NCBI GenBank assembly: GCA_030610655.1
Contig: JAUWRG010000003.1
Location: forward strand, 1-55,492
DNA: 55,492 nucleotides
Origin: Dehalococcoidia bacterium
GTDB lineage: Bacteria; Chloroflexota; Dehalococcoidia; E44-bin15
Reading direction: 5' to 3'
The translations under genes were made by a program, and so were the position numbers. The notes beneath the pieces were generated by a model. That model made no database searches. It was not told the origin of the DNA and was given only the letters and a program-made list of their open reading frames with translations. Below are positions 8,444-16,841 of this stretch, one piece after another. Positions within the stretch are counted from its first letter, which is position 1. Each line of letters begins with the position of its first letter.

Positions 8444-9364
8444 CTAAAGAATTCTGAAAGACAATGGATCCTTTTCGAAGCCGAGTTCTTCCAAGGCTTC
8501 CCCCGCTGCTTGACGAATATGCTCGTCGGAGTGAGTTAGGCATTCTCGCAGTATATCCTCAGCCTCGCTGCCCCCGATCTTCCCCAGTGCAGCTATAGCG
8601 GAGAGGCTGACCTGACTATCAAGGTCGTGGATGAGCCTGCTTAGATGGGGCACCGCATCCTCCTCTCCAAGCTCTCCACAGGCCTCTGCGGCTTCATAGC
8701 GCATCTCCGTATCTGCGCTACCAAGTTCCCTCAACAGCGTGGTAAGCCAGGCCGGGTCGCTATTCTTGCCCATGGCGTAAATAGCGCTGACTCGCATGTT
8801 GTCATCATCGCTGCTGTAGGCTTGCTGGATGATCTCCTTCACCCGTGGCAGGCTGATGGGGGCAATTGCCTCTATGGCACGCCTCACCACTTCTATATCC
8901 TCCTCTTGGTCGTCAATAATGGCGAGCAGCACCCTTTCCACCTTTAGCCTGTGTTCAGGACGTAATTTCCCTAGTTCAGCAAGCATGGCAAACTTGCCCA
9001 GCGCCATTGCTGCAGCAGCGCGCACCGATTCCTTGCTATCCTCTCTGAGAAGGGTGATAAAGGAGTCAATTAGGGAGCAACTCTCACACTCCCACAAGCC
9101 GTCGATAGACTTTATCCTGACTGTCTCATCGGGGTCGTGAAGGCAGGCAATAAAGATGTCATCGAAGTTCAGATTGGGGTTCTCTTCAGCAAGCTCAACG
9201 AGGTGACCCACGATCTGCCTCTGCCTATCAACATCTATTTTAACCCACGTCTCCATGAATAACCTTAACTCCTCAGATGAAAGGGTTGACAGGTTGGCTA
9301 GCTTTGAGACAACCAGATGTTTTTTACTATTGCCGATCTCAGCGAAGTAGCTCTCTAACGACAA
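8444..9364 (-). CDS. HEAT-repeat protein
   Basis: The 306-residue product is made of about seven HEAT/PBS-lyase-type helical repeats with the recurring pattern D-x-x-VR-x-x-A-x-x-AL-G-x-hG (for example VRAAAAMALGKFA and VSLSAIAALGKIGG). Such solenoids act as protein-binding scaffolds. It has no enzyme motif. It follows pmbA by 16 bases on the same strand, so the tldD-pmbA operon probably continues through it to the acetyltransferase. Confidence 0.82.
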   Translation of the reverse strand: MSLESYFAEIGNSKKHLVVSKLANLSTLSSEELRLFMETWVKIDVDRQRQIVGHLVELAEENPNLNFDDIFIACLHDPDETVRIKSIDGLWECESCSLIDSFITLLREDSKESVRAAAAMALGKFAMLAELGKLRPEHRLKVERVLLAIIDDQEEDIEVVRRAIEAIAPISLPRVKEIIQQAYSSDDDNMRVSAIYAMGKNSDPAWLTTLLRELGSADTEMRYEAAEACGELGEEDAVPHLSRLIHDLDSQVSLSAIAALGKIGGSEAEDILRECLTHSDEHIRQAAGEALEELGFEKDPLSFRIL

Positions 9365-9380
9365 CGGGATACCTCCGTTG

Positions 9381-10685
9381 TTACCCTTTACTGACCACCG
9401 ACAAACAGGCCAAATAGATGGCAGGCGTCTTCAACGAACTGCCAACCCACTTCGCCTCATCCCCTATGGCAATAAGCTCCTTGAGTGCCTCGTAAATATT
9501 GCCTGAAATCATTGTATCCTTTACCCGCCCCACAATCTCCCCATTCTCCACCTTATATCCCAGGAGCACATTCCCGCTGAAATCACCGCCCAAGACATTC
9601 CCCTGACCCGCTCCGATTAATGCCTCAACAATTAACCCCTCTTTTGTATCTCGTAGCATCTCCTCAAAGCGGGTGTCCCCCTGTTCAAACACCATGGCGC
9701 TTATTGATGGTGCAGGCATACTTCCCCGACCTCTGCTAGCGCTACCTGTGCTCTCGGCGCCGGCGTGTGCGGCGGTTTGTAGATCATAAAGGAAGTTTGC
9801 CACCACCCCTTTTTCAATAAGAGGCGTCCTCTGGCTTGGTACCCCTTCATCATCACAAGGGCGGCTAGCGGGGCGGTAGTCGATGGTAGAATCGTCCCAT
9901 AACGATAACCTGTTGTCAAAGAGCTGCTTCCCTTGTCTGCCCACCAAAGGGGACGCCCCCTCTACTACCATCTTGCCATTGAAAGCGACCGCCAGGGGGG
10001 CGAACAGGGCGCTTCTCACTCCCTTGGGAGTCAAAATCACCGGCAATTGCCCTGTTGATACCGAGGCGGTACGCTTTGCCAGCTCAAGCTGCTCAATAAC
10101 TGAGTCTGCCAAAGGCTCAAACTCTCTTAGCGGGCGACAGGAGCTGTCAACCTCACCAACGAAGAGCATATCCGTATCGCGGATCAGAGCACCTTCGATG
10201 CCTATGGCAAAGGCACTCTTGCGGTAGCTTGACTGCCCACCTCTGGAGTTCAAGATGTCTACAGTGATTAAGCTCTTGGTAACGCCAGCCTCGCAAACCA
10301 GCTCTGGAGTGTGGCTTCGCACCTTGGCGATCAACGAGTCGCCGAGTTCGACCATATCCTCGATGGCGACTTTCTCCGTTTCTGGGTCGTGTACCTCGAT
10401 TTTGGGATAATCTTCCTTAGATGGCAACACAAATTTTGCCGATGCACCAAATTCGGCGGTCTCCACCGCCATATCCACCAGCATTTGGCGATCATCAAGC
10501 CTTGTTGTAGATGAGAAACCTATCTTGCCATTCTTAATAATGCGCAGCGAGACAGATACACTCTCCTTAGTCTCCAGCATCTTCAAGCGGTTAGCTTCAA
10601 AGACTACAGGGGTCTCCTTTGTCGTCACCAGGAAAACCTCCGCCTCCTCAGCAACCTTTTTCGCCAGTTTTAGGATGTGTTCCAA
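9381..10685 (-). CDS. pmbA: PmbA/TldE-like peptidase subunit
   Basis: The 434-residue protein belongs to the TldD/PmbA family: N-terminal MEHILKLAKKVAEEAEVF, central LPVILTPKGVRSALFAPLA, and C-terminal GNVLGGDFSGNVLLGYKVENG. PmbA lacks the HExxxH zinc site and forms a heterodimer with TldD, a protease acting on unfolded or modified peptides. The start is TTG, set by GGGAGG seven bases upstream. This initiation region is copied at three places upstream (about 11285, 13460 and 16074). The ancestral order is tldD then pmbA; here they are separated by about 6.9 kb. Confidence 0.9.
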   Translation of the reverse strand: MEHILKLAKKVAEEAEVFLVTTKETPVVFEANRLKMLETKESVSVSLRIIKNGKIGFSSTTRLDDRQMLVDMAVETAEFGASAKFVLPSKEDYPKIEVHDPETEKVAIEDMVELGDSLIAKVRSHTPELVCEAGVTKSLITVDILNSRGGQSSYRKSAFAIGIEGALIRDTDMLFVGEVDSSCRPLREFEPLADSVIEQLELAKRTASVSTGQLPVILTPKGVRSALFAPLAVAFNGKMVVEGASPLVGRQGKQLFDNRLSLWDDSTIDYRPASRPCDDEGVPSQRTPLIEKGVVANFLYDLQTAAHAGAESTGSASRGRGSMPAPSISAMVFEQGDTRFEEMLRDTKEGLIVEALIGAGQGNVLGGDFSGNVLLGYKVENGEIVGRVKDTMISGNIYEALKELIAIGDEAKWVGSSLKTPAIYLACLSVVSKG

Positions 10686-10740
10686 AATTCACCCTCCCCC
10701 ATGGAAGCCATGCCTGCCTAAGAACCTAAAAGGAGCATGT

Positions 10741-10971
10741 TTACGCCACTGGTTCCTTGACTTCAATGACCAAAGACTCAACACCCCCTTCTTCAGGTAT
10801 AGGCTCGTTATGGGCTTTGCAGGACTCCAAGTACAGCTCGATTGCCTCCTTGGCCATAGCTATCGCCTCTTCTCTGGTCTCTCCTTGAGTGTAGCACCCG
10901 GGGAGAGCAGGCACTTCCACAGAATAGCCACCTTCCTCCTCGGGAACAAGGATAACAGTATATTTCACCAT
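10741..10971 (-). CDS. hicB: HicB-family antitoxin
   Basis: The 76-residue product is the compact HicB partial RNase H fold: YTVILVPEEEGGYSVEVPAL, PGCYTQGETREEAIAMAKEA. It should bind and neutralise HicA encoded 10 bases upstream. HicB often represses its own promoter through a C-terminal DNA-binding domain, but this short form lacks one. The pair sits just in front of intact pmbA, inside the tldD-pmbA junction. Confidence 0.9.
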   Translation of the reverse strand: MVKYTVILVPEEEGGYSVEVPALPGCYTQGETREEAIAMAKEAIELYLESCKAHNEPIPEEGGVESLVIEVKEPVA

Positions 10972-10981
10972 GATCAGCCTC

Positions 10982-11209
10982 CTATAGAAGCCTCTTGATC
11001 CCCTCGGCTGAAAGCCCTGCCTTTTTCAAGATGTTACTTAAAGTTCCAGGCTTCACCGGCTTTCCATGGACAGGGATGATTATCTTGGCGCCGGGTCTAT
11101 CTTCATGTCTCATAATAACATGGCTGCCACGGGTGCGGTCAATAAACCAGCCTTCTTTTCTAAGGGCGCTTACCAGTCTATCACCTTTTACCTGGGGTAG
11201 CTTAGACAT
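10982..11209 (-). CDS. hicA: HicA-family mRNA interferase toxin
   Basis: The 75-residue double-stranded RNA-binding-like toxin has the catalytic GSHVIMRH motif near residue 29 and KPGTLSNILKKAGLS near the end. It cuts translated mRNA when free of HicB. It is full length, unlike most HicA genes in this window. A 24-codon reading frame derived from the pmbA start ends one base before its ATG (TAG C ATG), so translation may depend on reinitiation. Confidence 0.92.
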   Translation of the reverse strand: MSKLPQVKGDRLVSALRKEGWFIDRTRGSHVIMRHEDRPGAKIIIPVHGKPVKPGTLSNILKKAGLSAEGIKRLL

Positions 11210-11210
11210 G

Positions 11211-11285
11211 CTATATAAACCACGCGCTTGGAGAAGACCTCAGCCTCACCAGAGAGTTTTTTGCTAGGTTAAGGATATTTTCCAA
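11211..11285 (-). pseudogene. pmbA 5'-end copy C, leader of hicA
   Basis: A TTG start opens a 24-codon frame beginning L-ENILNLAKNSL, matching the PmbA N-terminus; the shifted frame then gives EAEVFSK, so one or two bases have been lost. The frame ends with TAG one base before the hicA ATG. It differs from the resident pmbA start, so it came from another paralogue. It has a CGGAGG-type site upstream. Confidence 0.7.
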
Positions 11286-11344
11286 ATCTTGCCTCCGTGA
11301 GCTAAACGAACCGCAAACATCGTGTTAGGCGATGTCCACACCCC

Positions 11345-12823
11345 TCATATTCCAAGAACCCATTGGACTGTGAGTTCCTTTTCATCAAAGAGACTCTTCG
11401 CGGTCGCAGCATCATCCTTTGCAAGACGTGCAGCAATTTCACCTGACGGATCAGGATCGTCCCATATCTTATGGTCGAATATCTTCTTGACAAATCGTCT
11501 GAAGTAATCGAATTCCTCATCCGGAATGGCACGGTAGAAAAAGAGCTTTCTCTCTTCGTCTGTATAGTTTTTCAGGTGTATATTAATTGCATCTCTCAGT
11601 AGGATAGTCCAAGCCCTCACGGCTCCCGCGCTAAAGATTCTTTCAGCTTTCTTGTGCCCAGCATCAGCACGTACAGGTGCCCATTTACCTTCCAGTCCTT
11701 CTTCAGCGATAATAGTCATAAGTTTGACTAAATTGCATTTTTCGTCCTTTCGAAAGTCGGTATCGGATTCGAATTCATCCTTAACGGGCGGTGGCACCAG
11801 CATGTATTGAAAAAGGGTCTTTTTTAGACGAGCAAATGTCAAGGGTTGCTTTCGGCCTCTCTGCTTCTCTGATAGATACCTTGACAACTTGTTTGACTCA
11901 TCATCTACTATTTCGTTGTACATAGCAAGAGCAATTTCATTTCTAGCTTGTGCCCAAGTCTTTCGCTTTGCGTGGAAGAGGAAATTGTAGAACCCTAATT
12001 CTGACTTCTCTCCCTTCGTATCCATATATTCTATCCAGTCCTCTCCAAAGATATCGGCGTATTTCTGCATCAATTCATGAGAGTAAAATGACATTTGTCT
12101 GTATGCCCCATGTGCATCAAGATTTGTTTCCTTTAGTAATCTCCTATCTGGGTCGATGTAAACTTTACATTCTATCATTGAATGACCAGCCCAAATTTGA
12201 GCCGCCGCTTTATGCTGTCCGTCGAAGAGAAGAAGAGTGCCACTTTCGTCAATTCTACAAATTGAAGGTGATATCTGGGTGTTCGTTTGAAAGTGCCGGT
12301 ACAACTTCCACAAATTTGGCTCTCGTAGAGGCCTGGGTTGTAACTCCCTGTCATTTCCGATGAATTCAACTGGTAATGTTCCATAGAAGTATTTCCAATT
12401 GGTTGTTGGGCATGCGTAAAGTGGAAAGTCGTGCCTGGAATCCTTATAATAGAGGCTGATATGCCCTTCTTCAATTTCGCATTTGACTCGTTCTCCGCAA
12501 CACCTCTTTTTATGACGAATTAAATCGTCAAGAAATTTTGGCTCCCCACCTTCGAAGAATGCCTCAAGTTCTATCTTGTCACGATACTCTTGGAGACTCA
12601 TTGTACCAATCGTGCGATGGTGACGTTTGCAAACGGGAGCAATATTATCTAAGTTAGTTGGGCCACCTGAGGAAAATGGTTTAATGTGATGAAATTCGAT
12701 AGACTCATCCTCAGGAATAGGTTCCCCGTCAACAAAGCACCTTCGCTCATGCTGATCGAGAACCTTTTGTTTTTCAGTTTCTGAGAGCTGTCTTTTTTCG
12801 GCCACTTCTTTCCTTCCTTTCAT
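11345..12823 (-). CDS. HNH nuclease fused to DGQHR/ParB-like domain
   Basis: The 492-residue product starts with a charged segment and an HNH-like domain (FHHIKPFSSGGPTNLDNIAP then CKRHHRTIGT, residues about 47-75). Around residue 200 it has LLFDGQHKAAAQIW, the DGQHR motif of DndB-like/ParB-type proteins. The long C-terminal part is helical and charged, with no motif I recognise. DGQHR proteins occur with phosphorothioate and other DNA-modification or defence genes; the HNH fusion suggests a modification-dependent nuclease. A GTG at 12805 behind AAGGAAGGAAAGAA is an alternative start. It is cargo in the tldD-pmbA junction. Confidence 0.75.
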   Translation of the reverse strand: MKGRKEVAEKRQLSETEKQKVLDQHERRCFVDGEPIPEDESIEFHHIKPFSSGGPTNLDNIAPVCKRHHRTIGTMSLQEYRDKIELEAFFEGGEPKFLDDLIRHKKRCCGERVKCEIEEGHISLYYKDSRHDFPLYACPTTNWKYFYGTLPVEFIGNDRELQPRPLREPNLWKLYRHFQTNTQISPSICRIDESGTLLLFDGQHKAAAQIWAGHSMIECKVYIDPDRRLLKETNLDAHGAYRQMSFYSHELMQKYADIFGEDWIEYMDTKGEKSELGFYNFLFHAKRKTWAQARNEIALAMYNEIVDDESNKLSRYLSEKQRGRKQPLTFARLKKTLFQYMLVPPPVKDEFESDTDFRKDEKCNLVKLMTIIAEEGLEGKWAPVRADAGHKKAERIFSAGAVRAWTILLRDAINIHLKNYTDEERKLFFYRAIPDEEFDYFRRFVKKIFDHKIWDDPDPSGEIAARLAKDDAATAKSLFDEKELTVQWVLGI

Positions 12824-12904
12824 TTTTCATACATTATGGTGTGGAGCTCACCTAATCCGCTTCTGGACTATCATATTGTATCAGGTGAAGTGCATACTGC
12901 CTCA

Positions 12905-13144
12905 TCACCTCCCTCCCACCAGGCAGTTGCGAATCCTGATGTGGGGGCTGCCATTAGAGACCGGGAGGGGGGACTGCGCCCCCTTGCCACATCCTCCCCC
13001 CTCATTCATCGCCAGGTCATTACCTATGGCATCGATGTTCCCCAGAGTGGTGAATACATTGCCGGTGAGCACCACGGGGCGGAGTAGCTCAGCAATCTTG
13101 CTTCTACTCAGGTTCGGAAGGGTGAATCTGTCTTCTTACCCGAA
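12905..13144 (-). pseudogene. tldD 3'-end copy R4
   Basis: Read on the minus strand this encodes the TldD C-terminus: KIAELLRPVVLTGNVFTTLG through GGGCGKGAQSPLPVSNGSPH and ends in a stop near 12905. It lacks a start and the peptidase domain. It is nearly identical to copy R3 at 15519-15757 and more distant from the resident tldD. It lies upstream of the HNH-DGQHR gene in reading direction. Confidence 0.85.
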
Positions 13145-13178
13145 GCATCTAATAGCCTCTTTTTTGTAACCATTACAT

Positions 13179-13460
13179 TTAAGGCAGGGAGAATACAGGC
13201 ACGGCAATACTTTTATCAGGGGGAGTCCGCTCTAAAGTGACCTTGTCCATCATTTCCAGCATTTCGGGAGAGAGATATACCTCTCCACACTGAGTGCATA
13301 CCTCTGCCGGCGCATTCTCAAAGATAACGATTTCATCACCCCAATGGTGAACATGGCGAATTCTCTTATTGACAACCTTACCCTGGCAAAAATAGCATGT
13401 TTTCATAGCTTCGTTTTCCTCCTCAGCCACCTTTTTCGCCAGTTTTAGGATGTCTTCCAA
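13179..13460 (-). CDS. YgiT-type zinc finger protein joined to pmbA start, copy A
   Basis: The reading frame of 93 codons begins at a TTG with MEDILKLAKKVAEEENEA, the PmbA N-terminus, then continues as a YgiT/MqsA-type finger: MKTCYFCQGKVV and AEVCTQCGEVYLSPEM supply CxxC pairs. The native start may be the inner ATG (MKTCYF) at about 13409, which has GAGGAGG upstream. YgiT proteins are antitoxins for MqsR or DUF4258-type toxins, but no such toxin is adjacent. It is nearly identical to copy B (15793-16074); the whole 575-base block 12899-13473 is duplicated as 15516-16087. Confidence 0.8.
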   Translation of the reverse strand: MEDILKLAKKVAEEENEAMKTCYFCQGKVVNKRIRHVHHWGDEIVIFENAPAEVCTQCGEVYLSPEMLEMMDKVTLERTPPDKSIAVPVFSLP

Positions 13461-13613
13461 AATTCACCCTCCCAGGGCAGGGGGGGAATCCGAAATTTTC
13501 TCACCTTTGGCAATACGTATAACGGTATCGGGCTTTTCGAAGCCGTAGAAAGCAGTTTGGGTGGAGCGCAGCGAAGCCATAAAACCCGTGTTATCTACTG
13601 TTGCCAATCCATC

Positions 13614-14144
13614 TTAAACTTCACAAATATGCTTCTCAAGAAAATACCTAAATGATTTATTTTTCTGCTTTCCGGTTTCTATCTGAAAACACTTCAAGAT
13701 TTCCTGCATAAAATCTATCCTAGAATCGAACTTTTGGGGGATCAAATCGTTAAATTGCTCTTTGGTAACATTGTCTGTAGTGTCACAAGGGGGAATCCTA
13801 AACTCTCTGGAGGATGTATCGTCTAATCCGGCAAGGTACCAACTTTCTATTTCTTTTATTACCACTATTATCCTATCCGTATCAATGTCCTTGAATTTAC
13901 TTTGCACATCTTGTTTTTTCGCTGTTACACATGGTGCAAGGTTAATATCTGATACATAGATATAATTCGCCTTCATTCCTTTAATGCTTCTAAGAAAACG
14001 ACTAACTCTCTTGTTTCTCTCTTGTGCATATTTCCATACTGCCACTGAATCGTATTTTCCTTCAAACATAGGTTTTACTATTCTCTCGAAGAACCTTTTG
14101 TCGTCCTCCCCTTCGACGAGAATATATAATGCTTCATAGGCCAT
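13614..14144 (-). CDS. DUF4276-like TOPRIM-type partner of the ATPase
   Basis: The 176-residue protein starts with LYILVEGEDDKRFFERI, a TOPRIM-like acidic loop, and has VSDINLAPCV and VVIKEIESWYLAGL, the pattern of DUF4276/RloB-like proteins. Start and stop of the two genes are two bases apart, so it is coupled to the upstream ATPase. ATPase plus TOPRIM-like pairs include OLD-type and AbiL-like phage defence. The AT-rich composition of the pair stands out from its neighbours and suggests transfer. Confidence 0.72.
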   Translation of the reverse strand: MAYEALYILVEGEDDKRFFERIVKPMFEGKYDSVAVWKYAQERNKRVSRFLRSIKGMKANYIYVSDINLAPCVTAKKQDVQSKFKDIDTDRIIVVIKEIESWYLAGLDDTSSREFRIPPCDTTDNVTKEQFNDLIPQKFDSRIDFMQEILKCFQIETGKQKNKSFRYFLEKHICEV

Positions 14145-14146
14145 GC

Positions 14147-15409
14147 TTATACTCCCAGTAGATTTTGCACATAAAGTTCTTCTATTCCTATTTCATTTTC
14201 CAGAAATGCTTTCACCTCTTTTTTCTCAGAAGGCTTGGAAATGGTGGAAAAACCCTCTTTATCGCGAGAGATAAGCAGAATACTTTCCAAATCTGTATGC
14301 CTTACAATCTCAGGATTATGGGTGGTAACAATAATCTGCTTCTTATCTGATGCCTCTCTCATCATCTCTACAATGCTATAAATAAGGGATGGATGTATAT
14401 TTCTTTCAGGTTCTTCAATTATAGTTAATGATTTTTCTTCAAAATATAAGGCGATAACCAACGCGCTCATGTTTATTGTCCCATCAGAAATCAAAGGAGC
14501 AGGTAAATATTGTTTTTGAGCATATATTTCCTCTAATTTGAAGAGCAAAGACTTATCCGCAAATTTCTCTACATCCAATTTATTTACAAAAGGCAAAAGG
14601 TTTCTCATTAAATTAGAGAATTTCCTTTCTTTTTCTTTGTCTTCTAAAATGTTTTTTAGAACGATAGCTAAATTCTCCCCATTCTCTTCCAGTTCCATCT
14701 TTCCGGTAATCGGAACTGCTTTTTTAGGTAGCTTAGGGTCAAAATCGTATATTGAAATATTACTGAAAATCCTTCCAGGGAAAGGTGTAATGAGAAATGG
14801 AAACTCGAGGAGAAGAGTTTTAGGTGGCAGTTTTTCTTCTCCTAAAAATGCTAAAAATGGTGGGAATATATCATTTTCCCCTATTGGCACCCCCTTAGGT
14901 GGCTCCAAATCGGCCTTGACTTTCCCTCTAACATTAGAAACGATGATTCTGCCCTCGCCGAGTTCTTCTTTTTCTTCTATCTTCTTCCCCTGTTTTTCTA
15001 ATCTAATAAATTTACATTTCTGTGTTAAGCTGTCCTCGGCAATGTCAAATCCTGGCCCTCTCTTTCTAAACTTTATGGCAAACTTGTAAATCGTTTCGTA
15101 TACCTTTATTCCTATCAGCTCTTTTTCTTTTTCTCTCACCACTCTCACAAATTCTTGGTCAGCCACAACCTCTAACGAGAAGCTCTCAGATGGGCCAATA
15201 TTTATATTCCCGAGATATTCAGTGCCACCCTGCATAGATATTGCATTATCCAACCCGTAGTTTATTATGTCCCTCAAAAACGCAAAGATTCGTATAAAAT
15301 TAGACTTACCAGAAGCATTAGCGCCAATTAACACATTAAACTTTCCTAATTCTACTTCTAGGTCCCTGAAACTCTTAAAGTTCGTTACTCGTACTTTTCT
15401 TATGGCCAT
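14147..15409 (-). CDS. AAA15/OLD-like ATPase
   Basis: The 420-residue SMC/RecF-like ATPase has Walker A GANASGKSNF near residue 31, a long central insert, and signature plus Walker B LTIIEEPERNIHPSL near residue 330, followed by the His-switch segment IIVTTHNPEIVRH. It lacks a TOPRIM domain itself; the next gene supplies one. Such two-gene modules act as abortive-infection systems. It lies between tldD 3' copy R3 and pmbA 5' copy A. ATG at 15409 follows GGAGG in the sequence TAAAGGAGGTTAAATC. Confidence 0.85.
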   Translation of the reverse strand: MAIRKVRVTNFKSFRDLEVELGKFNVLIGANASGKSNFIRIFAFLRDIINYGLDNAISMQGGTEYLGNINIGPSESFSLEVVADQEFVRVVREKEKELIGIKVYETIYKFAIKFRKRGPGFDIAEDSLTQKCKFIRLEKQGKKIEEKEELGEGRIIVSNVRGKVKADLEPPKGVPIGENDIFPPFLAFLGEEKLPPKTLLLEFPFLITPFPGRIFSNISIYDFDPKLPKKAVPITGKMELEENGENLAIVLKNILEDKEKERKFSNLMRNLLPFVNKLDVEKFADKSLLFKLEEIYAQKQYLPAPLISDGTINMSALVIALYFEEKSLTIIEEPERNIHPSLIYSIVEMMREASDKKQIIVTTHNPEIVRHTDLESILLISRDKEGFSTISKPSEKKEVKAFLENEIGIEELYVQNLLGV

Positions 15410-15518
15410 GATTTAACCTCCTTTATTGGCAATGGCAGATAACAGCGGTATAAATGAACTCTGGGTTCGCCCAATCTGCTCAGGGCTGTCGTATTATACC
15501 AGCTAAAAAGGCATTGCC

Positions 15519-15757
15519 TCACCCCCCTCCCACAAGGCACTTTCTGATCCTTATGTGGGGGCTGCCATTAGAGACCGGGAGGGGGGACTGCGCCCCCTTA
15601 CCGCAACCACCCCCCTGATTCATGTCCAGGTCATTACCTATGGCATCGATGTTCCCCAGGGTGGTGAATACATTGCCGGTGAGCACCACGGGGCGGAGTA
15701 GCTCAGCAATCTTGCTTCTACTCAGGTTCGGAAGGGTGAATCTGTCTTCTTACCCCA
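15519..15757 (-). pseudogene. tldD 3'-end copy R3
   Basis: The minus strand encodes a TldD-type C-terminus (KIAELLRPVVLTGN, NIDAIGNDLDMNQGGGCGKG) ending at a TGA at 15519-15521. It is headless and has an in-frame stop further upstream. It is part of the block duplicated at 12899-13473. It stands directly before the ATPase/TOPRIM pair. Confidence 0.85.
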
Positions 15758-15792
15758 AGTATCTAATAGCCTCTTTTTTGTAACCATTACAT

Positions 15793-16074
15793 TTAAGGCA
15801 GGGAGAATACAGGCACGGCAATACTTTTATCAGGGGGAGTCCGCTCTAAAGTGACCTTATCCATCATTTCCAGCATTTCGGGAGAGAGATATACCTCTCC
15901 ACACTGAGTGCATACCTCTGCCGGCGCATTCTCAAAGATAACGATTTCATCACCCCAATGGTGAACATGGCGAATCCTCTTATTGACAACCTTACCCTGG
16001 CAAAAATAACATGTTTTCATAGCTTCGTTTTCCTCCTCAGCCGCCTTTTTCGCCCTAGATAGAATGTCTTCCAA
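15793..16074 (-). CDS. YgiT-type zinc finger protein joined to pmbA start, copy B
   Basis: This copy encodes MEDILSRAKKAAEEENEA followed by the same CxxC...CxxC finger as copy A; from MKTCYF onward the two proteins are identical. The 5' end has drifted more from pmbA than copy A. The initiation region (GGGAGGGTGAATT then TTG) is the same as that of intact pmbA. A cognate toxin is not visible. It separates an uncharacterised membrane protein gene from tldD copy R3. Confidence 0.8.
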   Translation of the reverse strand: MEDILSRAKKAAEEENEAMKTCYFCQGKVVNKRIRHVHHWGDEIVIFENAPAEVCTQCGEVYLSPEMLEMMDKVTLERTPPDKSIAVPVFSLP

Positions 16075-16116
16075 AATTCACCCTCCCTGAATAGGGGAAA
16101 ACAGGCCTTGTGCCAC

Positions 16117-16503
16117 TCATCCGAATAGCTCCGCCTGATCCCCCCATACTAAGCATGATCCCCTGTGTAGCTTCTTATTCGAATCGGCAAATGTGACTGT
16201 CCACTTTTCCCCCTTCGAGACCTTGCTAAACTCTAGCGATCTTCTATCTCCCTCCTGCAAATCCCCGAAATACCGTTTTTCTCGTTTCGACTTAATAGCC
16301 ACTTTGGATAGGGGAATTTTTTTCGCTACAGCTTCGCAGCGCACAAGTCCTCGATTATTTAGCCAACTCCATCTAACCTCTAAGAGAGTGCTACCACCAC
16401 CGAGTAGTTCTTGGTCCACTTTTCGATTGTGTTTTTGCTGCCAGATACCAAACCCGAGAGCAATAACCAACGCAACAATGCTTATGGCTAAGCTTGCGTC
16501 CAT
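16117..16503 (-). CDS. uncharacterised single-pass membrane protein
   Basis: The 128-residue product has one N-terminal membrane helix (SLAISIVALVIALGFGIWQQ) and a cytosolic domain with beta-strand character (STLLEVRWSWLNNRGLVRCE, KWTVTFADSNKKLH). I recognise no family. It lies between tldD copy R2 and the pmbA start copy B, the position taken by cargo elsewhere in this junction, so it may be a small defence or toxin-related protein. That is only positional inference. Confidence 0.6.
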   Translation of the reverse strand: MDASLAISIVALVIALGFGIWQQKHNRKVDQELLGGGSTLLEVRWSWLNNRGLVRCEAVAKKIPLSKVAIKSKREKRYFGDLQEGDRRSLEFSKVSKGEKWTVTFADSNKKLHRGSCLVWGDQAELFG

Positions 16504-16618
16504 TTATCAGCTTACCCCCTCTTTTTGCTATCTAAGTATTGCAAATACACAAGTTCGGCTCATTATGTGCGTGTCAGCCTAGAAGCATTCGAACTGAGCG
16601 TTTGAAAAAGCCATTGCC

Positions 16619-16840
16619 TTACTTCCCTCCCACCAGGCACTTGCGAATCCGTATATGTGGGCTGCCATTTGATACAGGAAGAGGTGATTGGGCACCTTTG
16701 CCGCAACCGCCCCCCTGATTCATGTCCAGGTCATCGCCGATGGCATCGATATTCTCTAAAGTAGTAAATATATTGCCGGTGAGCATTACCGGCCGGAGCA
16801 GCTCGGCAATCTTGCCGTTTCTGATCATGTAGGCCTCGCC
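16619..16840 (-). pseudogene. tldD 3'-end copy R2
   Basis: The minus strand encodes GEAYMIRNGKIAELLRPVML through VSNGSPHIRIRKCLVGGK and stop, almost the same as the resident tldD end at 17605-17826. Homology begins abruptly at the end of the small partner gene of the PIN toxin and ends about a dozen bases past the stop. An in-frame ATG at 16888 lets it stay open, but the product would lack the catalytic part. Confidence 0.88.
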
Positions 16841-16841
16841 T

